A stretch of DNA of 64,000 nt. It comes from Lentisphaerota bacterium (GTDB lineage Bacteria; Verrucomicrobiota; Lentisphaeria; Oligosphaerales; JABHEG01). Shown in pieces: positions 53,665 through 63,904 of the stretch. The DNA is taken from NCBI GenBank assembly GCA_018676675.1, contig JABHEG010000142.1, forward strand, positions 34,589 through 98,588. Direction: 5' to 3'. Below the pieces are notes generated by a model that did not search any database, was not told the DNA's origin, and saw only the letters and a program-made list of their open reading frames with translations. How positions within the stretch are numbered: the stretch's first letter is position 1; each line of letters begins with the position of its first letter. Both the position numbers and the translations under genes were made by a program.

Positions 53665-53988
53665 CACATCTTCTCCTCAACCAAGCTGCACCAGGGCCAA
53701 TTCCGGAGTCGGTCTTGACAGAGATGGCACAACTGTCGCCGCTCCACCAAACCACCCAGCGCAGCGGAGCCATCCGCGAGCCGGCCCAACCATCTCGCTC
53801 GGGGTCGTACTGAGAACCGCCTCGCGAATCTGACCAGTCGCCGTTCAACAGTGGCACTCCTGCACGGACAGAGCAAGCCCGACGCACGGGAGAGACAAGA
53901 GAAAGCCCCCGGGCGGCCTGAACCGTCCCGGGGGCTTGGTTTGTGTCGTGCGGCTCCACGCACGCGGAGCCGCGTTCTAGAACGCCAC
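53665..53988. other. Intergenic region upstream of the PQQ giant
   Basis: About 320 bp between the DUF11 stop and the PQQ giant start, both on minus. The left part presumably holds the promoter of the PQQ giant; the right part holds the DUF11 terminator (53903-53937). Open frames here are not convincing. Confidence 0.5.
53903..53937 (-). terminator. Intrinsic terminator of the DUF11 lipoprotein gene
   Basis: aagcccccggg (53903-53913) and cccgggggctt (53927-53937) form an 11-bp perfect stem with a 13-nt loop. On the minus strand the stem is followed by TTTCTCTT. It lies about 50 bp after the DUF11 stop codon. Confidence 0.85.
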
Positions 53989-55704
53989 TTAGTACACGTG
54001 CGTGGACTCGGTCTCGTCCACCGGACGCTGCAGTTGATCACTGGTCAAGGAGACGTGGAAACGTACGTCACCAGGCTTGACCGCCTTCACACGCACTTGC
54101 CAGGTCGCCTTCGACTTCGCCGCAAGTGTCGCAAGCGGGGTAAGCCGGATGGTCGAGCCATCGGACTCAGCCTGAGTCGGCCCCGAGACTGACACGAAAC
54201 TCATGTTCTCCTCGAGTCGACACACGATCGCGATGTTGGTCGCCATGGCGCTGCCCTGGTTGGTGACCACGATCATGTATACCTCGTCGTTGCCAACTTC
54301 GACCGGATCACCCACATCCGCGACCTCGAGCAACACGCCCGGGATCCCCATGATGGGAGTCTGTGCACTGGCACTGACCGGCTCAGCCGCCGTGGCCGTC
54401 GCCGTGGCCTGGTTGGTGATCGTGCCGATCGCGGTTGCGATCAGGCGAACCTGAACGTCCTTGTCCGCACCGGGTCCCAGATCACCAAGGCGCCACATGA
54501 CGCGACCATCGCCGGAAACGCCACCGTCAGAGGCAGAGTCGAACGATGAACCCGACGGGATTGGGTCAGTGAGAACAACATTGCGTGCGACGGCATCACC
54601 TTGGTTGCTGACCTTGATGTTGTAAGTCACCGGACGACCAAGGTAGCCCTGCTTGCTGCCGGTCTTCGTGATGGTGAGTACAGGTTTCCGCACGATGACC
54701 GTCGCCGAGGCCTCAGCCAGGAGTCCACCATCTCCGCGTGCTGCAGCCGTGTTCACGTAGGAGCCTGGCTGCGCAGCCTGTGCGGTCAGCGAGAACTCGC
54801 GCGACTGCCCTTGAGCCAAGTCGCCCGCGTCGAACATGAACGTACGGTCGCCGCCTACCGCGGTCAGCCCCGGAGGAAGCGTGTCCGCGACTTGGACATT
54901 GCGCGCAATGCCCTCACCCACGTTGGAGACAACCAAGCGGAACGGAATCGCCTCGTTGACCATCACCTCGGCAGGACCAGTTTTCGTCAGCTGGAGCTTC
55001 GGCTGGACAACGACCATCGTGTGACAAAGTTCATCCACGAAGGCAATGCCCGCGCAGGGCTCCAGTGAGCCCGTGGCCGTGGCTGTCCCGCGAACCTTGA
55101 ACAGACGATTATCACGCCCGTTGAGCTCAGCGATGAACCAACGGCCGGTATTGGGATCCAGCCGCTCGTCCGGAGGGATGGACTCCGTCCAGTTGAACCC
55201 GGCCGGCACACGCTCGGTAAGGCTGATGTTGTTGATCGGGCGCGTGGTCAAATTGGTCACCCGTATCATGTACTCCATCACTTCACCGGGCCGAATTTCC
55301 TGCGGGTAGAACCGCTCGATCAGCAGAATGCTGGTCTCCAGGTCGCCCGTGGGAACGGCTTTGCAGACCGAAAACAGGCCGTTGTCCAAAAGGACAGGTG
55401 CTTCCATGCCGGTGCAATTACGCGTCGGACAGGGAGCTGGTTTGCGGGGAGCAGGCTTCGGGGCTGGTGTCGGCGTGGGTTTTGGAGCCGGTGCCGCCTT
55501 GACCACCGGCTTGAGTACCGGCCGCGGGGCGGGAGCAGGCTTCGGGTCAGCCCTCGTCTCCAATCCATAGTTCTTCCGCGCGGGGGCAGGCCCAGTCATT
55601 GCGACACGCCCGGAACCGGTCGGACAACTGCATCCTGCCAGAATTGCAGCCACCAACACAAGTCCCGTCCAGACGTGTACCGTCTTCCTTAGGTTTCCTA
55701 GCAT
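53989..55704 (-). CDS. DUF11-repeat (OmcB-like) lipoprotein
   Basis: A 571-residue protein. The signal 'TGLVLVAAILAGC' ends in a lipobox (LAGC), so it should be lipid-anchored. A Pro/Lys/Ala-rich linker lies at ~52-90. Four to five DUF11-type Ig-like repeats follow: 'VTNLTTRPINNISLTERVPA', 'VVSNVGEGIARNVQVADTLP', 'VSNQGDAVARNVVLTDPIPS', 'VTNQGSAMATNIAIVCRLEE'. This family resembles the chlamydial cysteine-rich outer-membrane protein OmcB and is common in PVC bacteria, where it may strengthen the envelope. ATG 55704 is chosen because AAGGG lies 8 bp upstream; ATG 55710 is possible. A strong terminator follows. Confidence 0.88.
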   Translation of the reverse strand: MLGNLRKTVHVWTGLVLVAAILAGCSCPTGSGRVAMTGPAPARKNYGLETRADPKPAPAPRPVLKPVVKAAPAPKPTPTPAPKPAPRKPAPCPTRNCTGMEAPVLLDNGLFSVCKAVPTGDLETSILLIERFYPQEIRPGEVMEYMIRVTNLTTRPINNISLTERVPAGFNWTESIPPDERLDPNTGRWFIAELNGRDNRLFKVRGTATATGSLEPCAGIAFVDELCHTMVVVQPKLQLTKTGPAEVMVNEAIPFRLVVSNVGEGIARNVQVADTLPPGLTAVGGDRTFMFDAGDLAQGQSREFSLTAQAAQPGSYVNTAAARGDGGLLAEASATVIVRKPVLTITKTGSKQGYLGRPVTYNIKVSNQGDAVARNVVLTDPIPSGSSFDSASDGGVSGDGRVMWRLGDLGPGADKDVQVRLIATAIGTITNQATATATAAEPVSASAQTPIMGIPGVLLEVADVGDPVEVGNDEVYMIVVTNQGSAMATNIAIVCRLEENMSFVSVSGPTQAESDGSTIRLTPLATLAAKSKATWQVRVKAVKPGDVRFHVSLTSDQLQRPVDETESTHVY

Positions 55705-56291
55705 CGTCATTTCCCTTTCTGCACTTGGGCTTCAGACACGCCCTGGCACTCCCACTGCCAGCGTACCTCAGTTTGGCCAGGCAGATGAACCTCTACCTGG
55801 ACGCCTTCCTCTGTGATAACGCTCTCGCACTCGGTCAGTGCGTGATCTCCAAAACGTCGTTTCCACCTTGCGAACGCCGCTCTAAAAGACCACGACCCGA
55901 CCTCAGACACAGGCCTGCGGCTGGTCATTCTCCGCTGGCCCTCACCCCTATAGCAACTCACATGCCAACTGTAAGAGGACGCCCGTTCCGGCATGGTGGG
56001 CGAACCGTTGGATCGAGGTTTCCCGAGCCCCGCAGCAAGGCGGGAAACCCAGGAAAGCCGAATCCCGAATGGGCTGATTCCAGTGCCCAGTCTGTTCCTC
56101 GGCAGGTGAGGTTTTCCGAAATTGTTACATTATCGTTCACACATTCGTCTGCACCACTACTCAAGGGCTCCGAGCACAGTTCGTGCAGGATTCCCACAAC
56201 CCCACAGGGTCTGAGGCACGGCCTCCAGTCTTTGTTGGGTCACGCCCAGCTGCTTAGAGCAACCCAAGTCATAGCCCGGAAAACGGAAGCC
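55705..56291. other. Divergent intergenic region between DUF11 lipoprotein and PL8 lyase genes
   Basis: About 590 bp. The plus-strand PL8 frame stays open through most of it, but the peptide is basic, Ser/Pro/Arg-rich and lacks domains. A minus-strand open frame ends at 55707 in an ATGA overlap with the alternative DUF11 start, but it has no recognisable features. An AT-rich stretch (about 56112-56145, ttgttacattatcgttcac) is a possible promoter area. No other gene is supported. Confidence 0.5.
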
Positions 56292-59243
56292 ATGCTGAAT
56301 AGTCACACCAAACTCCGCGCGATCGGCCTCTCACTTGTGGCCGCCATCGCGATTTCCGCCGCGCCACCAGCCTACGACTCCTTCGAGGAGGGACTGCCGG
56401 CCCATTGGCAACCGGAACGTCAAGGTACCATTGGCATAGACACAACACACGCAAAGCATGGCGCGCGGTGTCTTCGCTGGGATTGGTGCTCTGGTGATAA
56501 TATGATGGTCTCGCAGCGAATAGGCAACGTCCGACGCATGGGAGGCTACGGAGGAACCTACAGCAAGGCGACATTCGGGATCTGGCTCTACATGGAAAAG
56601 CCGGTAGAGGGCCAGTTGCGGCTCGAGTTCCGCGCGAAGGGCAAACCCACGGGTTGGTTCGATTTCCCATTGGACTTCACCGGTTGGCGACGAGCTCACC
56701 TCAAGTACTCCTTCCGTAGCGAGTTCACCGGGAAAGTCTCAGCGGATGTCGACACCATCGCCTTCCGGGCCCCCGAGGCCGTCCCGTCCGGTACGACGTT
56801 CATTGATCTTGTCGTCTACAACGGGCTGATGGACTACCGCCAGCAATGGCTTCCCCGCAAGCGGAACGCATCCTCAGTTCGGGACGGAGGAACGGAGGCG
56901 AGCATAAGGCAGCCGCCCACCGCGGCAGAACGAGAGGCCACGCGCACAATCTGGCAGCGTCTCGTTCCCACATCCTCAGGCATCGAGGGGCAGGTGGTTG
57001 CTGATCTGGAAAGGAAAGCCGCGGCACTGGGAATCACGCCGGGAGGAAACAGTCCAACTGCCGTTCCGGTTGTCAAGAATCCGGGCTTCTATAGCGAATT
57101 CGGCTTGGAGATGGGCTCCCCTGCCAAACCGGCAAAGCTGATGCTTGAGATCGCCCGCGCATTCCACCGATCCGACTCTCCGCCTCAGAGAGAGCGCCTG
57201 GCCGCACTGTTCCTCGCTTTCTCAGATCACCTGCACAATCAGGGCATGGCCGCTGACTCCGGATTCGTCTGGAACTGGTATGGCGGCCGAGATTTCGCCG
57301 AGGCGACACTCCTGATGGCCGGAGTCCTGAGACAGGGAGACAGGCTGGTCAGAGAAGCAGCCTATTTCAACTACAACTGGAAAGCAGACACCATCTTCCA
57401 GACCGCAACGCGAACCAGCATGGATGACTTCCACATCGACACGCGTTATCGCCTCTACGGCGCTCTCATGCAGGCATCCCCAGAGGGGAAGGTCCGCTGG
57501 TTGCGTGCGTTCTCCCGACACCTGTCCGAGAAGATCTTGCTGGAGAAAGGCGATGGCTTCAAACCCGATGGCTCCGCGTTCCACCATGGGTTCCACTACT
57601 TCGCCTACGCCAACTACAGCTTGAACAGTCTGACCCACATCGTGAGTCTGCTCGGAAACACGCCGTTCGCTATCTCAGCAGAAGCCTACAGCCGACTGAA
57701 AAGGGTGCTCTTGGCGATGCGCTTCTACTGCAACCAGAATGATCTGCCGCTACCATTGTGCGGCAGGCACCCGCACACCCAGGCATTTTCCGCGGGCAAG
57801 CTCCTGGCCATCGCCCAGGCAAGCGGGCAAGGCCTGGATCGCGATCTGATCGCCGCCTATCTGCGTTTCCATCCGGAACAACGGGACGAGAAGCGATTCG
57901 TGGATGCGGACCTCAGGCCGGAGCCCTCGCCTGAAGGCAATCTCGCTCTGAGCTACGCCGGACTCATGGCCCACAGACGCGACCACTGGCTCGCCGTCGT
58001 CAAAGGCTACAGCTCCTACGTGACCCATGGCGAGACCTACGCGAACAACAATCGGTTCGGACGCTATCTGAGTAACGGATATCTTGATATCCTGGCGAGC
58101 GGAACCCCCGTCACACGCCGGAGCAGCGGCTGTGTTGAAGCGGGATGGGACTGGAACCGACTCGACGGAACAACAGTGATCTACCTGCCCCCCGAGAAGC
58201 TCGTGGCGCCATCCAAAGGAACCGAGATGCTGCGTTCTGACCAGACGTTTGTCGGCGGTCTTTCACACAGGAAGAGGAACGGGATCTTCGTCATGCGCAT
58301 CCATGGCGCCAAGCACCACAACCCAAGCTTCCGCGCGGAGAAGACCTACTTCCTGTTCGACAACCGAATCATCTGCCTCGGGACAGGAATCGTCAACGAT
58401 GATACGGAGCACGCGACCCATACGAATCTGTTCCAGAAGCACCTCGGGGAGCAGGAAGCGCCGCAGGGAATCGTCGTCGATGGACAGGCTGCCCACCAAG
58501 TACCCATGAAACGCACGCTTGACCCGGAACGAGCCCACGCCCTGCTGGACACACAAGGCACGGGGTACATCATTCCGACGGGACAGCTCGTCAACGTCGC
58601 TCGGAAGAACCAGAAATTCCGCGAACAGCACGACAAGAAGGAACTGGAAGGACTGTTCGCGACCGCGTGGATCGACCACGGGAAAGCACCTTCGGCAGCC
58701 ACCTACGAATACGCCGTATTGGTCAACACGTCACCCACCCGGCTTGCGGCATTGGCGGAGGCCATGGAATCGTCTGACACGGCCTTCTACCAGGTGCTGC
58801 AGCGGGACAGTGTAGCGCACATCGTCTGGGATGAAGACAGCCGGTCATTGGGCTGCGTCTTCCTGGAGCCCGTCCCCATCCCTCCCCGGAAAACTGAGAT
58901 CACGGGCCGCGTTCGGCGCTGGTGGCCTCCGAAGGCAACCGACAGTCCCCTTGTCTCACCGCTAACCCAGCCCATTATCGCTGTCGAGCGCCCCTGCCTC
59001 GCCATGATCCAACAAGGCCCGGGGCACAGTGCCATACTGAGCATCGCCGACCCCGACCTGAACATGATTGATGGACTCAGTCAACCCCGGGAGCTGACGG
59101 TCACGCTCGCCGGTGAGTGGACCTCGGCCAGCCCCAATCCGTCCACACGTGTGCGCGTCGATGACAATGCCCCAGTGACCCACATCACCGTCGTCTGTCA
59201 CCAGGGCCGGACGGTCGAGATGACACTCAGGAAAGCTCGGTAA
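56292..59243 (+). CDS. Secreted polysaccharide lyase family 8 (chondroitin/hyaluronan lyase-like)
   Basis: A 983-residue exported protein (MLNSHTKLRAIGLSLVAAIA, ISA). Residues ~25-180 are the chondroitinase-ABC-type N-terminal beta-domain ('YDSFEEGLPAHWQPERQGT', 'ATFGIWLYMEKPVEGQLRLE'). The alpha-toroid holds 'NWYGGRDFAEATLLMAGVLR' and 'FKPDGSAFHHGFHYFAYANY' (~422-441), with the catalytic His and Tyr. 'YANNNRFGRYLSNGYLDILA' (~581-600) carries the conserved Arg, and the beta-sandwiches follow. PL8 enzymes beta-eliminate chondroitin sulfate, hyaluronan or xanthan; the N-domain favours the glycosaminoglycan group. The frame is open 231 codons upstream, but the signal peptide fixes the start. Confidence 0.9.
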   Translation: MLNSHTKLRAIGLSLVAAIAISAAPPAYDSFEEGLPAHWQPERQGTIGIDTTHAKHGARCLRWDWCSGDNMMVSQRIGNVRRMGGYGGTYSKATFGIWLYMEKPVEGQLRLEFRAKGKPTGWFDFPLDFTGWRRAHLKYSFRSEFTGKVSADVDTIAFRAPEAVPSGTTFIDLVVYNGLMDYRQQWLPRKRNASSVRDGGTEASIRQPPTAAEREATRTIWQRLVPTSSGIEGQVVADLERKAAALGITPGGNSPTAVPVVKNPGFYSEFGLEMGSPAKPAKLMLEIARAFHRSDSPPQRERLAALFLAFSDHLHNQGMAADSGFVWNWYGGRDFAEATLLMAGVLRQGDRLVREAAYFNYNWKADTIFQTATRTSMDDFHIDTRYRLYGALMQASPEGKVRWLRAFSRHLSEKILLEKGDGFKPDGSAFHHGFHYFAYANYSLNSLTHIVSLLGNTPFAISAEAYSRLKRVLLAMRFYCNQNDLPLPLCGRHPHTQAFSAGKLLAIAQASGQGLDRDLIAAYLRFHPEQRDEKRFVDADLRPEPSPEGNLALSYAGLMAHRRDHWLAVVKGYSSYVTHGETYANNNRFGRYLSNGYLDILASGTPVTRRSSGCVEAGWDWNRLDGTTVIYLPPEKLVAPSKGTEMLRSDQTFVGGLSHRKRNGIFVMRIHGAKHHNPSFRAEKTYFLFDNRIICLGTGIVNDDTEHATHTNLFQKHLGEQEAPQGIVVDGQAAHQVPMKRTLDPERAHALLDTQGTGYIIPTGQLVNVARKNQKFREQHDKKELEGLFATAWIDHGKAPSAATYEYAVLVNTSPTRLAALAEAMESSDTAFYQVLQRDSVAHIVWDEDSRSLGCVFLEPVPIPPRKTEITGRVRRWWPPKATDSPLVSPLTQPIIAVERPCLAMIQQGPGHSAILSIADPDLNMIDGLSQPRELTVTLAGEWTSASPNPSTRVRVDDNAPVTHITVVCHQGRTVEMTLRKAR

Positions 59244-59434
59244 GAGGCGTCCATCTCGGCAAGCTCGCAATCAACACCGGACACCCATGCCCTGGACGAA
59301 TGTCTCAAAGGGGGAACGGCTGCGTTGAGTGATCGACACAGGCTCTCTGTCGATCCGCCCACAATGCCACCGACCACACGCGCCTCAAAGCACGACGCAG
59401 GAGCTGCGAGCAAAGCCGAGGCACAGCGAAAGCG

Positions 59435-60739
59435 TTACTTGGCCCGGAGATCGACGCAGTGCATCTTCGTTAGATCGCGCAGGAACAGCCGCCCGTTCGA
59501 CAAGGCCAAGGGGGCCCAGATTTCCTTGCCTGCGAGGAGTGGAACGCTGCCCAGTTCCCGGTACTCTTCCGGATTCGCCTCGACCATCCGCAACGAACCG
59601 CGGACGTCCACAGCGAAGATGAGGCCGTCTGCCACAAGTACGCCTCCACGGTCAAAAACCGGACCGTTCTCCACTTGAGATGATGCCCAGCGGGTCTTTC
59701 CATCAAGCGACAGACACGTCAGTCCTCCCTTTCCCCCTTTTCCGCTGTTGTTCGCATAGATAACCCCGTCATGCAGGATCGGCGTCTGAATTTGCCCCTT
59801 CCACCCCGGCACACGGGAGGCCTCCTCAACCGCCAGCCCACCATCGGCCTTGACAACCCGCAGCATCACCGCACCCGCACCATATCCCCCCGCGATGAAC
59901 ACCCGCTCTGTGTCGACCGGGACAGGGTCGGCAATTGGGTTCCTGCATTGCCACCCGTCGTAGGTCCACAACAGACGTCCATCCTCTGCCGCGAACGCCG
60001 CAACGGTTCCCTTGACGGCCGCGTGACGCCCTCGTGCCGCCTGTCCGCCGGTCGCGATGACCACCTGTCTAACGCCGGCGAGGGTAGCGACCACGGGCGA
60101 CGCGTAGCAGGAACGCCCCGAAAGTGGAGGCGACGCCCATCTGGTCTCACCGGTGCCGGCGTCGAGGCCGACAAGGAAGCCTTGTTTCCCCTGGGGGGCC
60201 ACGATCAGGACATCGTCGTCGAGAAGAGGCGATTGCACGAATCCCCACCGGGGCACGTCCCCGCCGAACCGCTCAAGGAGGTTCACCGACCAAACGGCTT
60301 TGTGCGTCTTCCGGTCAACACAATGCGCGTGCCCGAACGGCCCGACAAGATAGACATGGCCATCGGTGACGGTCGGAACGGACCGGGTCCCGTCGAACGA
60401 GTACCGACCGGGGGCCGCGTACGCGAACGACCAGAGCTCCTTCCCTGTGTCAAGATCCAGACAGCGGAGGACATCCTCGCGTTGATCGGCGGGCTTACCG
60501 GTCGGGCGGTCAAGAATATAGACCTCGTTGCCACGTACAGCAGGGGACCCGTAGCCACGCCCCAGCTCGAGAGTCCATGTCACGGTGGGCCCACTTTCGG
60601 GCCATGCTCGCGCAAGTCCCGTCTCCCGTGAGACACCACTTCGTTCAGGACCGCGGTACTGAGGCCAATCGGCGCCGCGGGATGAGAAACTCAGCAGGGC
60701 GACTAGCGACACAACACGCAACGTCCAGATCATGGTCAT
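59435..60739 (-). CDS. Secreted PQQ-like beta-propeller protein
   Basis: A 434-residue exported protein (MTMIWTLRVVSLVALLSFSS, RGA). 'DWPQYRGPERSGVSRETGLA' is the standard start of planctomycete-type PQQ-repeat proteins, and blades repeat W-containing motifs ('CLDLDTGKELWSFAYAAPGR', 'VDRKTHKAVWSVNL', 'LDAGTGETRWASPP', 'AEDGRLLWTYDG'). It is about the length of one eight-bladed propeller. Its role could be BamB-like scaffolding or sugar dehydrogenation; neither is shown. AGGAG precedes the ATG at 60739. It converges on the PL8 gene and is divergent from the sulfatase gene. Confidence 0.88.
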   Translation of the reverse strand: MTMIWTLRVVSLVALLSFSSRGADWPQYRGPERSGVSRETGLARAWPESGPTVTWTLELGRGYGSPAVRGNEVYILDRPTGKPADQREDVLRCLDLDTGKELWSFAYAAPGRYSFDGTRSVPTVTDGHVYLVGPFGHAHCVDRKTHKAVWSVNLLERFGGDVPRWGFVQSPLLDDDVLIVAPQGKQGFLVGLDAGTGETRWASPPLSGRSCYASPVVATLAGVRQVVIATGGQAARGRHAAVKGTVAAFAAEDGRLLWTYDGWQCRNPIADPVPVDTERVFIAGGYGAGAVMLRVVKADGGLAVEEASRVPGWKGQIQTPILHDGVIYANNSGKGGKGGLTCLSLDGKTRWASSQVENGPVFDRGGVLVADGLIFAVDVRGSLRMVEANPEEYRELGSVPLLAGKEIWAPLALSNGRLFLRDLTKMHCVDLRAK

Positions 60740-61088
60740 CGTTCTCTCCTTTGCCTACAGATGCCATACACTTTACCCACTCATGGCCCAAGCGTCCACG
60801 ACTGCGTCGACCTCCTGCAACGCAAATCAACGGGGCCGGCGTGGCCAATCGGACAGTCCCGGAAAACGGACAGTGCTTTGCTTTGAAGCGTAACGCGGAA
60901 GCCCTGCCCTTCCTGTCCCGAAACGGCTCGTTTTTCAGCCCGGACGGGCTATGGGTAAAGGCGCCGGAGTTCCAGGCGGTTTGGCCTGTTTGGGCAGACG
61001 CGCGCCGGTGTCCCCCCCACGCTCGTGCCACCGACAACGCCGAGGCTTCGGTCATATGCAGAGAACGTGAGTGAACAAGGAGTCCAAC
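60740..61088. other. Divergent intergenic region with repeated cggacagt words
   Basis: About 350 bp between the PQQ-propeller (minus) and sulfatase (plus) genes. cggacagt occurs at 60850-60857 and 60867-60874 around a ccggaaaac core like that of the inverted repeat at 15006-15059. Open frames on both strands here lack domain features. Promoters for both genes presumably lie here. Confidence 0.5.
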
Positions 61089-62465
61089 ATGTCCGCAGGT
61101 CAGCAGCCAAACATCATTTTCTTCTTCTCTGATCAGCAGCGTTGGGACACCTGCGGCTGCTACGGCCAACCTCTCGATGTCACCCCCAATCTTGACCGCA
61201 TGGCTGCGGAAGGCGTCCGGTTCGAGAGTGCATTCACCTGCCAGCCGGTCTGCGGTCCCGCTAGAGCCTGCCTCCAAACGGGAAAATACGCAACCGAAAT
61301 GGGCTGTTTCAAAAACAACATCGCCCTCCCGCAGGACGAGAAAACCGTCCCTAGCTGGCTCAGTGAGTTCGGTTATGAAGTCGGCTACATCGGGAAATGG
61401 CATCTGGCCTCAGGACACTTTGGCACGTACTACACACGGGGGGTTGAGGACACCGAGGTGAACCATCGCGAAACTGCCGTCCCGCTGCACCTCCGCGGCG
61501 GCTACAAAGACTACTGGCTCGCCTCCGATGTGCTCGAATTCACCTCGCACGGACACGATGGGCACATGTTCGATGCGGAGATGAACCGACGCGACTTCCC
61601 CGAGGGGAGCTACCGAGTGGACGCACAGACAGATTGGGTCCTGGACTATCTGCGCTCACGAGACGGGGAAAAGCCCTTCTTCCTCTTCCTGTCTTACATC
61701 GAGCCCCATCACCAAAACGACCACAATCACTACGAGGGTCCCAAGGGCTCCAAGGAACGCTTCAAGGACTTCGTCACCCCCGGAGACCTCACCGACACCG
61801 AAGGCGACTGGCGAGCAGAGTACCCGGATTACCTCGGCTGCATCAACAGCCTCGACACCGCTCTGGGGCGCATCCGCGCGGAACTCGAAGCCCAGGGGAT
61901 GGCAGACGACACCTTAATCATCTACACCAGTGACCACGGATCACACTTCCGCACGCGGAACAGCGAGTACAAGCGCTCGTGTCACGACGGCTGCATCCGC
62001 ATCCCGATGATCGCATGCGGCCCGGGTTTCCGCGGGGGAAAAGTCGTCGAAGAACTCGTGAGCCTCATTGACGTACCACCAACCATCGTCGCTGCCGGAG
62101 GCGTGCCTGTACCCTCCTGCATGAGGGGAGGCGATCTCGGCACACTCGCTGACGGGACAGCTCAGGAGTGGCCCGAAGAAGCGTTCCTTCAGATCAGTGA
62201 AAGCCACTGCGGACGAACGGTCCGGACCCAGCGCTGGAAATACTCGGTCCGCGCACCGAAAGATGCCGTACGCTTCGGGTGCTGCAACAGTCCTGTCTAC
62301 ACTGAGGATTTCCTCTACGACCTGCAGACCGATCCACACGAACGCCGCAACCTCGTCTCGGATCCCGCCTTTGCAGATGTTCGGGCAGACATGGCCACTC
62401 GCCTGAAACGCCGCATGGTCGAAGCCGGAGAAGATGAGCCCGAGATCCAGCCAGTCAGTTGCTGA
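61089..62465 (+). CDS. Type I sulfatase (formylglycine-dependent)
   Basis: A 458-residue enzyme without signal peptide. C55-G-P-A-R59 in 'CQPVCGPARACLQTGKY' is the Cys-type sulfatase signature, the Cys being converted to formylglycine by an FGE not seen here. 'IIFFFSDQQRWDTCGCYG' holds the first metal Asp, 'IGKWHLASG' the conserved Lys/His, and 'IIYTSDHGSHF' plus 'RIPMIACGPGF' complete the site. 'LYDLQTDPHERRNLVSDPAF' is the C-terminal signature. The start at 61089 has AAGGAG 6 bp upstream; GTG 61071 is less likely. It is 73 bp upstream of the aldo/keto reductase gene. It should cleave sulfate esters (or N-sulfates) from a glycan-derived product. Confidence 0.93.
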   Translation: MSAGQQPNIIFFFSDQQRWDTCGCYGQPLDVTPNLDRMAAEGVRFESAFTCQPVCGPARACLQTGKYATEMGCFKNNIALPQDEKTVPSWLSEFGYEVGYIGKWHLASGHFGTYYTRGVEDTEVNHRETAVPLHLRGGYKDYWLASDVLEFTSHGHDGHMFDAEMNRRDFPEGSYRVDAQTDWVLDYLRSRDGEKPFFLFLSYIEPHHQNDHNHYEGPKGSKERFKDFVTPGDLTDTEGDWRAEYPDYLGCINSLDTALGRIRAELEAQGMADDTLIIYTSDHGSHFRTRNSEYKRSCHDGCIRIPMIACGPGFRGGKVVEELVSLIDVPPTIVAAGGVPVPSCMRGGDLGTLADGTAQEWPEEAFLQISESHCGRTVRTQRWKYSVRAPKDAVRFGCCNSPVYTEDFLYDLQTDPHERRNLVSDPAFADVRADMATRLKRRMVEAGEDEPEIQPVSC

Positions 62466-62538
62466 CAGAAAGCCCTCCGAGTCCACGCCATCCACATGGC
62501 AAGGGACTCCCTTCACAATACCATAAGGAAAAACGACA

Positions 62539-63588
<1,050 letters not shown>

Positions 63589-63904
63589 GCTGCAACGCAG
63601 CGGTCTCCAGAGTGGATGGAGGCATCCGAATACCCCGAAATTTGAGGACAACTGAGGTTGGTGAAGCATGCACTCCTTGCCTTCTGCCCCAACGGGGCTC
63701 TGCATACCAGCCTGGGGCAACGCCGCATAAGCGCTAACTTGAACGTCCAACATCGAACTCTGAACGTCGAACGTCGAGGTTTGTAACGGCTTCTTTCGGA
63801 GACTGTTCCGGTTCTCTTCATTCGACATTCGGCGTTGGACGTTCGATGTTCAGCGTTCGTGTCTCGTCCTGGTATAGGTTGACACTTATACAAGGAGGAG
63901 ACCG
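63589..63904. other. Repeat-laden intergenic region before an IS element
   Basis: About 315 bp. It contains the words gccccaacggggctctgcat and accagcctggggcaacg (63686-63724) and a long imperfect inverted repeat (63741-63777 / 63821-63858), both resembling intergenic repeats I associate with PVC genomes. A strong AGGAGGAG at 63893-63900 serves the transposase frame. No other gene is supported. Confidence 0.6.
63741..63858. repeat. Imperfect ~37-bp inverted repeat of the gaacgtccaac type
   Basis: The left arm (63741-63777) reads gaacgtccaacatcgaac... and the reverse complement of the right arm (63821-63858) reads gaacgctgaacatcgaac.... The arms share alternating gaacg/tcgaa words and differ at several places. 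The spacer is about 43 bp. Such arrays are frequent between genes in Verrucomicrobia-like genomes (recollection, not a search). Confidence 0.7.

Noticed and set aside
55707..55994. 95-residue minus-strand open frame ending in an ATGA overlap with the alternative DUF11 start
   Set aside because: No recognisable domain or convincing ribosome site; the overlap could be chance. Kept as a note only.
55599..56291. Plus-strand extension (231 codons) in front of the PL8 lyase
   Set aside because: The extension is low-complexity and overlaps the DUF11 gene; a clear signal peptide starts at 56292.
60577..61403. Overlapping open frames on both strands around the sulfatase start
   Set aside because: They span the divergent promoter region and the ends of two well-supported genes, and have no family features.
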